NCBI GenBank assembly: GCA_022650895.1 | Contig: JALCQC010000006.1 | Location: forward strand, 45,991-109,990 | Direction of reading: 5' to 3' | Source: Bifidobacteriaceae bacterium | Lineage (GTDB): Bacteria; Actinomycetota; Actinomycetes; Actinomycetales; Bifidobacteriaceae | Length of the DNA stretch: 64,000 nt | Shown here: positions 51,622-59,983 of the stretch, piece after piece | Position numbering within the stretch: the stretch's first letter is position 1 | How the letters are laid out: every line of letters starts with the position of its first letter | Position numbers and translations under genes: made by a program | Notes under the pieces: generated by a model | Told to the model about the DNA's origin: nothing | Seen by the model: the letters and a program-made list of their open reading frames with translations, nothing else | The model's database searches: none

Positions 51622-52641
51622 TCAGTCTCCGAAAAGGATGTCGTCCCATGACGGCACCGTCGAGCGGCGGGATTTGCGCTTTTCCTGATTCTCGGCCGGC
51701 TTCGTCGGAGTCGGTTCGGATGCAGAGGAAGTGGAAGCGGTGGGGGAGGCGGAAGGTTCCGCAGGATGCCCATTCCCGGTGGCGGAAGATTCGCTCGCCA
51801 CGCCGGCGTCACCGTTTTTTTGTGTGGAATCTGTGTCAATGATGGAAGGCGTTGATGATTCTTCCGCATTCACATTCGTCGTTGCTTTCGTATCCGCGTC
51901 TATGGGGGTGGCGGCTGCGGGAGGCGCGCCGACGGAAGGAACGGGAACGTCATCGTCCTTGCCATCGTTCAGCCACGCCGGAGGAACCGGACCACGTCCG
52001 TTGAGCGCCGCCTGAATGGATCGGCTGGAGGTGTTCGCCGGCTCCTCCCCGAAGAGCAGCGTTCCAGCGCTGGCGCTCTCTCCAAGGAGACGCTTGGCGG
52101 TGGGGTCGATCGAGACGACGGAGTTGTCGCGCAGATTCCACATCCACGTGGCTTTGTACTCCTTGTCCTTACGCGTGAAACGAGCGACGATCTTCCATGG
52201 CTGACGGTTTACCTTGGTGGCCTCCCAGCGGACCGACTCCGGCTCGACTCCCGACTCCAGGAGGTTATGAGTGATGACCTCCTCCATGCTGCGCGTTGCG
52301 GCGGTCGTCTTGGCGTTGACCGACAGGAATTGAGCAATCGCATAGTGCTTTTCGGTTTCGACCGGGCCTGCGAAACGGCGGACCAACGATTCTTCGATCT
52401 TGTATTTCTGGGCGATTTCCGCATTCGTGTGCCCTTCGCGCACCAGCGTCTGAATGCTCGAAATGGGCAGGGTCGAAGGTTCCGGTGGCATGTTGGCACC
52501 TTGTGCCTCAGACTTAAGCTGCTTGGCGGAAAGTATTCCATGTTCTAGGGTGTCGGTGACATCCAGACTGACCTGGTCTCCATCGACCTTCAGAATAAGA
52601 TTGCCATTGTCGTCTACATGATCGAAAACCGCTTGCTTCAT
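51622..52641 (-). CDS. sepH: Septation protein SepH
   Basis: A 339-residue protein of the actinobacterial SepH (DUF3071) family, which stimulates FtsZ ring assembly. The conserved N-terminal domain (about residues 1-165) contains the HTH-like LVREGHTNAEIAQKYKIEESLVRRFAGPVE and the WEATKVNRQPWKIVARF-type strands. A middle GTLLFGEEP segment follows, then a long Ala/Thr/Ser/Pro disordered tail ending in a basic KRKSRRSTVPSWDDILFG motif. I start at the ATG at 52641 (GAAGGAC upstream); the GTG at 52665 would add eight residues. It is divergent from the DUF4193 gene. Confidence 0.9.
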   Translation of the reverse strand: MKQAVFDHVDDNGNLILKVDGDQVSLDVTDTLEHGILSAKQLKSEAQGANMPPEPSTLPISSIQTLVREGHTNAEIAQKYKIEESLVRRFAGPVETEKHYAIAQFLSVNAKTTAATRSMEEVITHNLLESGVEPESVRWEATKVNRQPWKIVARFTRKDKEYKATWMWNLRDNSVVSIDPTAKRLLGESASAGTLLFGEEPANTSSRSIQAALNGRGPVPPAWLNDGKDDDVPVPSVGAPPAAATPIDADTKATTNVNAEESSTPSIIDTDSTQKNGDAGVASESSATGNGHPAEPSASPTASTSSASEPTPTKPAENQEKRKSRRSTVPSWDDILFGD

Positions 52642-52792
52642 CGTGTCCTTCGTTTCGTGATCCACTTTTCTGGCCCCTGCGTTGCGCTAAAAGAAAACTA
52701 CTTTCTATTGTGCCCCACGTGTCGTATATTTGCGTCGATTTTAAATCGTGTATCCTATGGCGCAGTGAACAACGTGCGTGGAAAGGTGAATG

Positions 52793-53089
52793 ATGGCACA
52801 GGACTACGATTCCCCAAGGAACAAGGAAGATGACGCCGAGTCCATCGAAGCGCTGAGCGGAGCAACACGCACCGCCGACGCTTCTGAGATCGACGACGAT
52901 GAGAATGCCATTGCAGAGGACTACGAATTGCCTGGTGCGGACCTCAGCAACGAGGATTCCTCCGTCACCGTCATTCCCACTCAGTCAGACGAGTTTATCT
53001 GCTCTATTTGCTTCCTCGTCAAGCACCGCAGTCAGTTGGCGTATATGACGAAGGACGGTCAGCCCGTCTGCAAGGAATGCGCTGCCTGA
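52793..53089 (+). CDS. DUF4193 family zinc-ribbon protein
   Basis: A 98-residue acidic protein of the actinobacterial DUF4193 family. The N-terminal MAQDYDSPRNKEDDAES is typical, and the C-terminus holds a C-x2-C...C-x2-C zinc ribbon (FICSICFLVKHRSQLA and VCKEC). I take the second of two adjacent ATGs (52793) because the family begins MA-x-DYD and AAAGG is spaced better. Function unknown; the position between sepH and dut/rel is common in actinobacteria. Confidence 0.87.
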   Translation: MAQDYDSPRNKEDDAESIEALSGATRTADASEIDDDENAIAEDYELPGADLSNEDSSVTVIPTQSDEFICSICFLVKHRSQLAYMTKDGQPVCKECAA

Positions 53090-53195
53090 TTCGGCGGAAT
53101 CATCGGCATCGAGCCTACCTTTCGTACAACGGAGGGTAGGCTCGACAGTTATTGTTGACGTGAAGAAACACAGAACCGTGACGGGAGAGACGACT

Positions 53196-53705
53196 ATGGC
53201 ATACGACGAGGCCTATAACGAACCTGAGAACAGCGAGGTCCTCATCAGTGGCATTGACGGTTCCGCCCCATCCTTCATCCCCACGTATGAGCATGCGGGG
53301 GACGCCGGCGCCGATCTTCGGGCTGCCGTTGATTTCAGTCTCGCGCCCTTCGAGCGCATGCTCGTTCCGACGGGCATCACAATCGCCCTTCCGAACGGCT
53401 ATGCGGCTTTTGTCTACCCGCGTTCGGGACTGGCGATAAAACGCGGTGTGTCGCTGGCGAATGCCGTGGGACTCATTGATTCCGGGTACCGCGGTGAGAT
53501 CAAGGTTCCCCTCGTCAACTTGGATCCCCACAACACCTGGCATTTCAAGAGCGGCGAGCGCATCGCCCAACTTGTGATCCAGAGGTATGTGGCGGCTCGC
53601 TTCATCGAGGCGACGACATTGCCAGGTTCGGATCGTGGCGCTCGCGGTTTCGGGTCCACGGGTCTGGGGGACTCGGCGGCCGCCTCCACCCAGAGCGTTG
53701 CGTGA
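53196..53705 (+). CDS. dut: dUTP diphosphatase
   Basis: A 169-residue trimeric dUTPase that hydrolyses dUTP to dUMP. All five motifs are visible: HAGDAGADLRA (I), YPRSGLAIK (II), NAVGLIDSGYRGEI (III, with the catalytic Asp), ERIAQLVIQ (IV) and the C-terminal RGARGFGSTG (V). The ATG at 53196 follows GGGAGAG; the upstream GTG at 53160 would add 12 residues. It is followed 54 bases later by rel, the usual actinobacterial pair. Confidence 0.94.
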   Translation: MAYDEAYNEPENSEVLISGIDGSAPSFIPTYEHAGDAGADLRAAVDFSLAPFERMLVPTGITIALPNGYAAFVYPRSGLAIKRGVSLANAVGLIDSGYRGEIKVPLVNLDPHNTWHFKSGERIAQLVIQRYVAARFIEATTLPGSDRGARGFGSTGLGDSAAASTQSVA

Positions 53706-53759
53706 CATTGGAACGTTAGGATGGAAACTACGGCGCGGCAGCGGAAAGAAGGAACAGCA

Positions 53760-56117
53760 ATGGGCATGACCTCCGACTATGGGAAGACGGATATGTCCTC
53801 ACGCCTGCTGGGCGCTGAAATCACCGATGATCCTTTTGACCCCTTGCGTCCCATCATCCAGGCGACGCGGAACCACCATCCGGAGACGGATCTTTCCATC
53901 CTTCGCAGGGCCTATGACCGCGCGGTTCTTCAGCACCAGAACCAGCGCAGGCGTTCCGGAGAACCGTATATCATCCATCCGCTGGCCGTTGCCCAGATCC
54001 TTGCCGATCTTGGAATGACTCCCCGTGTCGTGGCCGCAGGACTGCTGCACGACACTGTTGAGGATACGGATTACACCCTCGACGAGTGTCGCAAGGAGTT
54101 CGGCGACACTGTTGCCGGGCTCGTGGACGGCGTGACGAAGATCTCCAACGTCGAGTACGGAGACTCCGCGCAGGCGGAGACCATCCGCAAGATGGTTGTC
54201 GCCATGAGCCGCGATGTGCGCGTGCTGGTGGTCAAGCTCGCGGACCGGGTTCACAATGCCCGCACGTGGCGATACGTCAAATCTGCGTCGGCGGAGAAGA
54301 AGGCCCGCGAGACCCTGGATGTCTATGCGCCGTTGGCCAACCGTCTTGGCATGAATGCCATCAAGACCGAACTCGAAGAGCTTTCCTTCAAACAGCTGTA
54401 CCCCAAGATCTACAACGAGATCGTGGTCCTGGTGGCGCACAGGGCGGGACAGCGCGATGTGTACCTCAAGCAGATACTCGAGGACATTCGCGGAGAACTT
54501 GAGAACCAGCACGTCGAGGCGTATGTCACCGGGCGCCCGAAGGACTACTTCAGCATCTATCAGAAGATGATCGTGCGCGGCCATGATTTCGAGGATATCT
54601 ACGACCTCGTGGGCGTTCGCATCATCGTCAACTCGATACGCGATTGTTATGCGGCGCTCGGAACGGTGCACGCGAAATGGAACCCCGTTCCAGGGCGTTT
54701 CAAGGATTACATCGCCATGCCGAAACTCAACATGTACCAGTCGCTGCACACCACGGTGGTGGGTCCCGGAGGCAAGCCTGTCGAGATTCAGATTCGCACC
54801 TGGGACATGCACCGGCGCGCGGAATTCGGCATTGCGGCACATTGGAAGTACAAGGAGAACGGAGCCGCTGGCCGTCAGCTTTCGGCACCTGACAAGACCG
54901 ACAAAGCACGTGAACAGGCCGAGGCGGGAGATCTTTCCGAAGCCGATAACCTCAAGTGGATCCAGCAGCTGGCGGACTGGACGTCGGAGACGCCTGATTC
55001 CGATGAGTTCCTAGGATCGTTGAAGCAGGATCTGGGCGCGTCCGAGGTCTACGTCTTCACTCCCAAGGGAAAGGTCATTTCACTTCCTGCAGGTGCCACA
55101 CCCGTCGATTTTGCCTACGCGGTTCACACCGAGGTCGGACACCGCACCATGGGTGCCCGCGTGAACGGACGCCTCGTCCCGCTAGACACCGAACTCGACA
55201 ACGGCGACACCGTGGAGATCCTCACCTCGAAGTCGGAGACGGCAGGGCCCTCGCGCGATTGGCTGAGCTTCGTGAAGTCCCCGAAGTCCCGCAACAAGAT
55301 CAAGCAGTGGTTCAGCAAGGAGCGTCGTTCCGAGGCCATCGAAGAGGGACGGGAGGAACTCACCCGTGCCATGCGCAAGAGGAGCCTGCCGCTCAACACC
55401 CTGCTTACCCAAGCCTCCATGGTGGGGGTGGCGGAGGAACTCAACTACCCCGATACCGACGCCGTTTTCGCCGCCATCGGCGACGGGCAGATCTCGACCG
55501 CCAATGTCATCTCGCATCTGGTGAAGGATCTCGGTCCCCAGGAGGTCGACGACGAGGTGGAGGAAGAGGTCCTTCCTCTCCGCGACATAGCCTCGAAACC
55601 GCGGACGCACAAGGACGGTTCGCCGTCAATCGCAGTGAAGGGTGTGGAAGACATCTGGGTGAAGCTCGCGAAATGCTGCACCCCCGTTCCAGGGGACCCC
55701 ATCGTTGGTTTCATCACCCGTGCGCAGGGGGTTTCCGTACACCGTGCGGACTGTGAGAATCTTCTTGATCTCAAGAAACACCAGCCGGACCGTATCGTCG
55801 AAGTGAGCTGGACCGACACCAAGGGGACCTTTCTCGTAAAAATTCAGATTGAGGCGCTTGACCGTGCACATCTGCTGTCCGACGTCACTCGTGTCCTCTC
55901 CGACTATGGGGTCAACATCCTCTCGGGCAGTCAGTCCACGGGATCCGACCGTGTGGCCATCAGCCAGTTCCAGTTTGAGATGGCCGATTCCCAGCATCTC
56001 AACATGCTGCTCGCTGCCATTCGCAAGATCGACGGCGTCTTCGACGTCTACCGACTGACCGGCTCCCGAGAATCCTCCGAGCCGCGCCTGCGTAAGCTCA
56101 CCAACAAGGCGCGCTGA
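53760..56117 (+). CDS. relA: Bifunctional (p)ppGpp synthase/hydrolase Rel
   Basis: A 785-residue long RSH protein. The HD hydrolase domain (about 50-200) has LLHDTVEDTDYT. The synthetase domain (about 240-380) has the RFKD motif (GRFKDYIAMPK) of bifunctional enzymes, not the EXDD of synthetase-only RelA, plus YQSLHTTVVGPGGKPVEIQIRT. TGS is at about 427-485 (EVYVFTPKGKVISLPAGATPVDFAY) and ACT at about 690-760 (IQIEALDRAHLLSDVTRVLSDYGVNI). It is ribosome-associated and controls the stringent response. The ATG at 53760 has GAAGGAA upstream; the ORF-track start at 53721 is 13 codons earlier. Confidence 0.95.
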   Translation: MGMTSDYGKTDMSSRLLGAEITDDPFDPLRPIIQATRNHHPETDLSILRRAYDRAVLQHQNQRRRSGEPYIIHPLAVAQILADLGMTPRVVAAGLLHDTVEDTDYTLDECRKEFGDTVAGLVDGVTKISNVEYGDSAQAETIRKMVVAMSRDVRVLVVKLADRVHNARTWRYVKSASAEKKARETLDVYAPLANRLGMNAIKTELEELSFKQLYPKIYNEIVVLVAHRAGQRDVYLKQILEDIRGELENQHVEAYVTGRPKDYFSIYQKMIVRGHDFEDIYDLVGVRIIVNSIRDCYAALGTVHAKWNPVPGRFKDYIAMPKLNMYQSLHTTVVGPGGKPVEIQIRTWDMHRRAEFGIAAHWKYKENGAAGRQLSAPDKTDKAREQAEAGDLSEADNLKWIQQLADWTSETPDSDEFLGSLKQDLGASEVYVFTPKGKVISLPAGATPVDFAYAVHTEVGHRTMGARVNGRLVPLDTELDNGDTVEILTSKSETAGPSRDWLSFVKSPKSRNKIKQWFSKERRSEAIEEGREELTRAMRKRSLPLNTLLTQASMVGVAEELNYPDTDAVFAAIGDGQISTANVISHLVKDLGPQEVDDEVEEEVLPLRDIASKPRTHKDGSPSIAVKGVEDIWVKLAKCCTPVPGDPIVGFITRAQGVSVHRADCENLLDLKKHQPDRIVEVSWTDTKGTFLVKIQIEALDRAHLLSDVTRVLSDYGVNILSGSQSTGSDRVAISQFQFEMADSQHLNMLLAAIRKIDGVFDVYRLTGSRESSEPRLRKLTNKAR

Positions 56118-56221
56118 AACCGAACCAGAACCTCGGTGGGACTCTGTCCTTGGCGCGGTCCCGCCTGCTTCCATCCCGAACCTCTGTCCTCTCGGCATCT
56201 TGTGTCGTAACTTCTTCTCTG

Positions 56222-56241
56222 ATACATATATGCGTATGTAT
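56222..56241. promoter_or_regulatory. Candidate ArsR-family operator over the start of the sensor gene
   Basis: ATACATA (56222-56228) and TATGTAT (56235-56241) form 7-bp inverted arms with a six-base spacer, similar in AT-rich character to SmtB/CadC-type metal operators. The arms straddle the ATG at 56230. A weak promoter (TTGTGT at 56200-56205, TACATA at 56223-56228) overlaps it. Confidence 0.5.
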
Positions 56242-56601
56242 GAAGATTCGAATATAACTGATTATGGAAGCGACAACAGCTACATCGAGCTTGCGGTGAA
56301 CGTCTTCTCTCTCCTTGCGGACCCCACGCGCATTCGTATAGTGCTTGCTCTGAAGGAGGGCGAGATGTCTGTTGGCCAACTCGCCGAACACATCGGCAAG
56401 AGCCAGACCGCCGTCTCCCAGCACCTTGCCAAGATGAGGTGGGGACGACTGGTCGAGACGAGACAGGAGGGGACGCGCGTGTATTACAAACTCAGCGATG
56501 AGCACGCCATCAACCTTGTGGACCAGGCCATCTTCCAAGCGGAACACGTCGTCGACGGCATACCGGCACACCACATGACGGCAAAAGGGGGAAAACGATG
56601 A
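56230..56601 (+). CDS. ArsR/SmtB-family metal-sensing repressor
   Basis: A 123-residue winged-helix sensor. The recognition helix region is SVGQLAEHIGKSQTAVSQHLAKMRWGRLVETRQEGTRVYYKL. Helix 5 reads DEHAINLVDQAIFQAEH; aligned with CzrA/SmtB, the D-x-H and the last His of the zinc site are kept while the middle His is Gln. An extra His pair follows in IPAHHM, as in NmtR/KmtR-like nickel or cobalt sensors. I start at ATG 56230, but ATG 56236 is equally possible. The last four bases overlap the start of the P-type ATPase, which it presumably represses. The metal is not determined. Confidence 0.86.
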   Translation: MRMYEDSNITDYGSDNSYIELAVNVFSLLADPTRIRIVLALKEGEMSVGQLAEHIGKSQTAVSQHLAKMRWGRLVETRQEGTRVYYKLSDEHAINLVDQAIFQAEHVVDGIPAHHMTAKGGKR

Positions 56602-58526
56602 CGATCGCTCTTCAGGAGAAACAAGCGAAGACAGAGTCAGAGAGACACGAGGAAACGGCTGTCTCGCTCTTCGCACGCATCGAGCGTGGCGATCTTCTGA
56701 GGGTCTCCGCTGTCGTCGTACTTGCCGTGGTTGCCGGTATCGTGCAGTACGTGTTGCCACCTGCCCGCTGGAGCACAGTGCTTCTGATGGTCGTCACCGC
56801 AGTCGGTCTCGTTGGAGGCTGCTGGTCGATAGCGCGTGAATCCATAGAAGACATCCGTCAACATCGCATGAGCATGGATCTTTCGATGCTCATCGCCATT
56901 GTGGCAGCGGCAGCCATTGGACAGTGGACCACATCACTGGTGATCGTCGTGTTCGTCCTTGTCGCCGAGATACTTGAGGATCTCTGCATGGACAGGGGGA
57001 GAAGCGCTCTGACGGATCTCATGGCCTTTCTTCCTGCCACGGTGCGGATACGTACAGGTTCTCAAGTGCACGACATCAAGCTTTCCGACGTGGAAGCGGG
57101 CATGATACTCGTCATCTCTCCCGGAGGCCGCATACCAGTTGACGGCGTCGTTGTCTCCGGTGAGTCAAGCGTCGACCAATCCCGTGTCACAGGAGAATCG
57201 GTACCCGTATCCGTGGCGTCGGGCGACAGTGTGTTTTCGGGTTCCATCAATCAGGACGGTGCCATGGAGGTGAAGGCCACGAAGGTGGGCGACGACTCCT
57301 CGTACGGCCGTATCGTCTCAGCGCTGCGTGATGCTCAGAATTCACAGGCTCCCGTCCAGCGTCTCGCCGACAGATTGGCAATGGCGCTCGTATCGATTGC
57401 CATAGTGGGAGCCATCATCACGTGGCTGGTATCGCGTGATCTCACCAATGCGATCTCCGTCATCATCGTGGCAGGTGCGTGCGGAGTGGCGGCAGGAACT
57501 CCACTCGCCCTGCTCGCCTCGATGGCGCGTGCCGCCCGTTCGGGAGCCTTTGTCAAGGATGGATTGCACCTGGAAGTGCTTTCGGAGGTCGACACGGTCG
57601 TTTTCGACAAGACGGGCACCCTCACCACCGGCGTCCTGTCGGTGCGGCGCTGCTCTCCGGAAGGTGGCGTCACGGAGGAGGAACTACTTGCGCTCGCTGC
57701 GAGTGCCGAATCCTACTCAGAGCATCTCATCGGCGAGGCGGTGGTGGCTGAGGCACGCCGGCGCGGTATTGCGACTCAGATGCCTGAGCGTTTCGAGAAC
57801 GCCGCAGGCAGAGGAGTGGCGGCAGCGGTCGATGGACATGAGATACGTGTTGGTAGGAGTGATTATGTAGCAGGTGTATGGTCTGAGGTTTCTTCCCGGC
57901 ACAATAATGACATCCATGTTTCCTCCGACGGCCGCTATCTGGGATCGATTTCCTTTGAGGACACAGTGCGGCAGAATTCAAGTTCCAGCCTCACAGCGCT
58001 CAGACGCCTGGGCCTGCGTGTCATCATGCTGACCGGTGACCATCGCGATATCGCTGTGCGCATCGGCAAGCAGTTGGGAATCGACGATGTCCGTGCGGAT
58101 CTCCTTCCCGACGACAAGCTGGCTGTTATCGCGCATGAGCGTGAGGCGGGACACCGTGTGGTGATGATCGGAGACGGAGTGAACGACGCTCCCTCGCTCG
58201 CCGCAGCGGATGTTGGCATCGCTATGGGATCGGGAACCGATATCGCCACTGACAGCGCAAATATCGTTCTCATCAGTTCTGATCTCAACGACTTGGTTTC
58301 CCTCATCGGAACCGCACGCAGGGCTCGGAACATCATCATGTTCAACTTCTTTGGCACTATCGTCGTCGATGTCATTGGGATGGCCTTGGCCTCCATCGGA
58401 GTTTTGACACCCATGCTCTCCGCCATCGTTCATGTCGGAAGTGAATCCGCTTTCATTCTCAATTCAGCGCGTCTCATTCCCACAAGACACGTGCTCGGAA
58501 GTGAGAAGGGGAAGCGACCGGCGTAA
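56598..58526 (+). CDS. Heavy-metal-type P-type ATPase with atypical membrane motif
   Basis: A 642-residue P1B-like pump with no N-terminal metal-binding domain. TGES is present (VTGESVPVSV); the phosphorylated Asp is about residue 337 in VVFDKTGTLTTGV; the hinge is MIGDGVNDAPSLAAADVGIAMG. The membrane motif that is CPC, SPC or CPH in most heavy-metal pumps is AGACGVAAGTPLALL, with a single Cys at about 295. The HP dipeptide of the nucleotide domain is SEHLIG. So the metal is unclear; zinc, cadmium, cobalt or nickel are candidates. It overlaps the sensor gene by four bases and is probably repressed by it. Confidence 0.88.
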   Translation: MTIALQEKQAKTESERHEETAVSLFARIERGDLLRVSAVVVLAVVAGIVQYVLPPARWSTVLLMVVTAVGLVGGCWSIARESIEDIRQHRMSMDLSMLIAIVAAAAIGQWTTSLVIVVFVLVAEILEDLCMDRGRSALTDLMAFLPATVRIRTGSQVHDIKLSDVEAGMILVISPGGRIPVDGVVVSGESSVDQSRVTGESVPVSVASGDSVFSGSINQDGAMEVKATKVGDDSSYGRIVSALRDAQNSQAPVQRLADRLAMALVSIAIVGAIITWLVSRDLTNAISVIIVAGACGVAAGTPLALLASMARAARSGAFVKDGLHLEVLSEVDTVVFDKTGTLTTGVLSVRRCSPEGGVTEEELLALAASAESYSEHLIGEAVVAEARRRGIATQMPERFENAAGRGVAAAVDGHEIRVGRSDYVAGVWSEVSSRHNNDIHVSSDGRYLGSISFEDTVRQNSSSSLTALRRLGLRVIMLTGDHRDIAVRIGKQLGIDDVRADLLPDDKLAVIAHEREAGHRVVMIGDGVNDAPSLAAADVGIAMGSGTDIATDSANIVLISSDLNDLVSLIGTARRARNIIMFNFFGTIVVDVIGMALASIGVLTPMLSAIVHVGSESAFILNSARLIPTRHVLGSEKGKRPA

Positions 58527-58545
58527 AGACGCGAGAGGGAAATCG

Positions 58546-58574
58546 TTGACACCCGCCCCCCGGAATGCTTTAAT
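58546..58574 (+). promoter_or_regulatory. Promoter of the riboflavin operon
   Basis: TTGACA (58546-58551), a 17-base spacer and TTTAAT (58569-58574). This is a near-consensus primary-sigma promoter, placing the transcript start about 12-15 bases before the FMN riboswitch. Confidence 0.78.
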
Positions 58575-58593
58575 GAACACGATAAATGAATAG

Positions 58594-58702
58594 CATCTTC
58601 AGGGCGGGGTGAAATTCCCCACCGGTGGTAAAGCCCACGAGCCGCAAGGCATGATTCGGTGAAACTCCGAGGCCGACAGTACAGTCTGGATGAAAGAAGA
58701 CG
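58594..58702 (+). ncRNA. FMN riboswitch (RFN element)
   Basis: The conserved RFN sequence is complete: AGGGCGGGGTGAAATTCCCC, ACCGGTGGTAAAGCCC, GAGCCGCAAGGC, TGATTCGGTGAAACTCCGAGGCCGACAG and AGTCTGGATGAAAGAAGA. P1 is formed by TCTTC (58596-58600) and GAAGA (58696-58700). It binds FMN. Downstream AATCAG (58707-58712) can pair with CTGATT (58750-58755), and an intrinsic terminator follows, so control is by transcription termination of ribD and the genes behind it. Confidence 0.97.
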
Positions 58703-58763
58703 CGGGAATCAGTTCACCTACTCTCCGTATGACGGAGTCCGTCAGTGGGCTGATTGTTGCAGG

Positions 58764-58796
58764 CTCTGAAACTCACAAAGGTTTCAGAGTTTTTTT
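58764..58796 (+). terminator. Riboswitch-controlled terminator
   Basis: CTCTGAAAC (58764-58772) pairs with GTTTCAGAG (58781-58789), eight-base loop, followed by seven T residues (58790-58796). It lies between the FMN aptamer and ribD and is the expression platform. Confidence 0.92.
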
Positions 58797-58857
58797 ATTG
58801 CCGTAACAGGGGCAGAACTCTGTCGGCACGCTCTGGGGACGTCGAAAGGAGCGTGCG

Positions 58858-59982
58858 GTGACGGCAGATCGATTCAATGAGAGGTTCATGCGCGAGGCAA
58901 TTGCGCTCGCTCGTCGGGGCTACGGCTTCGTAGACCCGAATCCATTGGTTGGTGCGGTCATCGTTCAGGATGGTCAGATCGTCGCACGTGGATTTCATGA
59001 AGAGTACGGACATGAACACGCGGAACGCAATGCCCTGAATGAGGCGGCCGCGAAAGGCGTGAACCTTCGGGGTGCCAGCATGTATGTCACCTTGGAACCC
59101 TGCTCGCACTACGGACATCAGCCGCCGTGCGCCACGGCGATCGCGGAATCGGGGATAACGGAGGTATTCGTCGGCTCGGATGATCCGAATCCGAGGGTGA
59201 ACGGCGCTGGAATCGCGATGCTGCGTGCTGCCGGACTCCGCGTGGTGACCCACGTCCTCATGCGGGACTGCGACGCGCTGAATGACTCGTTTTTCCATTT
59301 CATACGGACTACGGGGCCGTGGGTCGTTCTCAAATATGCCATGAGCCTCGATGGCAGAATCGCGCTTCATGACGGAACACCGTGGGCCGTTTCGGGACCC
59401 GAGTCGTTGCAGCGTGTGCATGAGGAACGGTCTCGGTACGCGGCAATCGTGACAGGAGTGGGCACAGTCCTCGCCGATGACCCACAGCTGACGGCACGCC
59501 CCTCCAGTCCGGCCAATCCCCGTCTCGGTGTGCATTCGCCGTGGAGAATCGTGATGGATTCACAGCTGCGCACTCCTGTGAAGTCCCGCGTGGTGCAAGA
59601 AAGCAGAGCCGATCACCTCACGGTCCTTGCCACCACGGTGACCGATGCACAAGCTCATCGCGTCTACGAGGACCAGGGGTGCACCGTGGTGAGCCTTCCC
59701 GGCGACGATGCTGGGGAGGTGAGCGTTACGGCGCTGATGGACTATCTCGGCCATCGGCGCGTTGACAGCGCGCTCCTCGAGTGTGGGGGAAGGCTCTCCG
59801 CCGCATTTCTTCGGGCGGGCAAGGTCAACAAGGTCGAGGCATTCATCGCTCCGAAAATCGTGGGGAATGCCCTGTCTCCGAGTCCGGTTGCTGGGCACGC
59901 GGTCCTCGATCCTTTGCCTCACCTGCATGACGTACAGGTGTCGAGATGTGGCCACGACGTTGTTATTGAAGGAAAGGTGTGA
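58858..59982 (+). CDS. ribD: Bifunctional riboflavin deaminase/reductase
   Basis: A 374-residue two-domain enzyme for the second and third steps of riboflavin synthesis. The deaminase domain (about 1-145) has the zinc site HEHAERNALNEA and PCSHYGHQPPCATAI. The reductase domain (about 150-370) has YAMSLDGRIAL, TGVGTVLADDPQLTAR and a C-terminal ECGGRLSAAFL. It starts at a GTG with AAAGGAG seven to ten bases upstream. It is the first gene after the FMN riboswitch and is followed after one base by the ribE-ribBA fusion. Confidence 0.95.
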   Translation: MTADRFNERFMREAIALARRGYGFVDPNPLVGAVIVQDGQIVARGFHEEYGHEHAERNALNEAAAKGVNLRGASMYVTLEPCSHYGHQPPCATAIAESGITEVFVGSDDPNPRVNGAGIAMLRAAGLRVVTHVLMRDCDALNDSFFHFIRTTGPWVVLKYAMSLDGRIALHDGTPWAVSGPESLQRVHEERSRYAAIVTGVGTVLADDPQLTARPSSPANPRLGVHSPWRIVMDSQLRTPVKSRVVQESRADHLTVLATTVTDAQAHRVYEDQGCTVVSLPGDDAGEVSVTALMDYLGHRRVDSALLECGGRLSAAFLRAGKVNKVEAFIAPKIVGNALSPSPVAGHAVLDPLPHLHDVQVSRCGHDVVIEGKV

Positions 59983-59983
59983 C

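Noticed and set aside
59762-59983. N-terminal extension of the RibE-RibBA frame in the ORF track
   Set aside because: This part lies in another frame inside ribD; the natural riboflavin synthase start MFTGII is at 59984 with a ribosome binding site.
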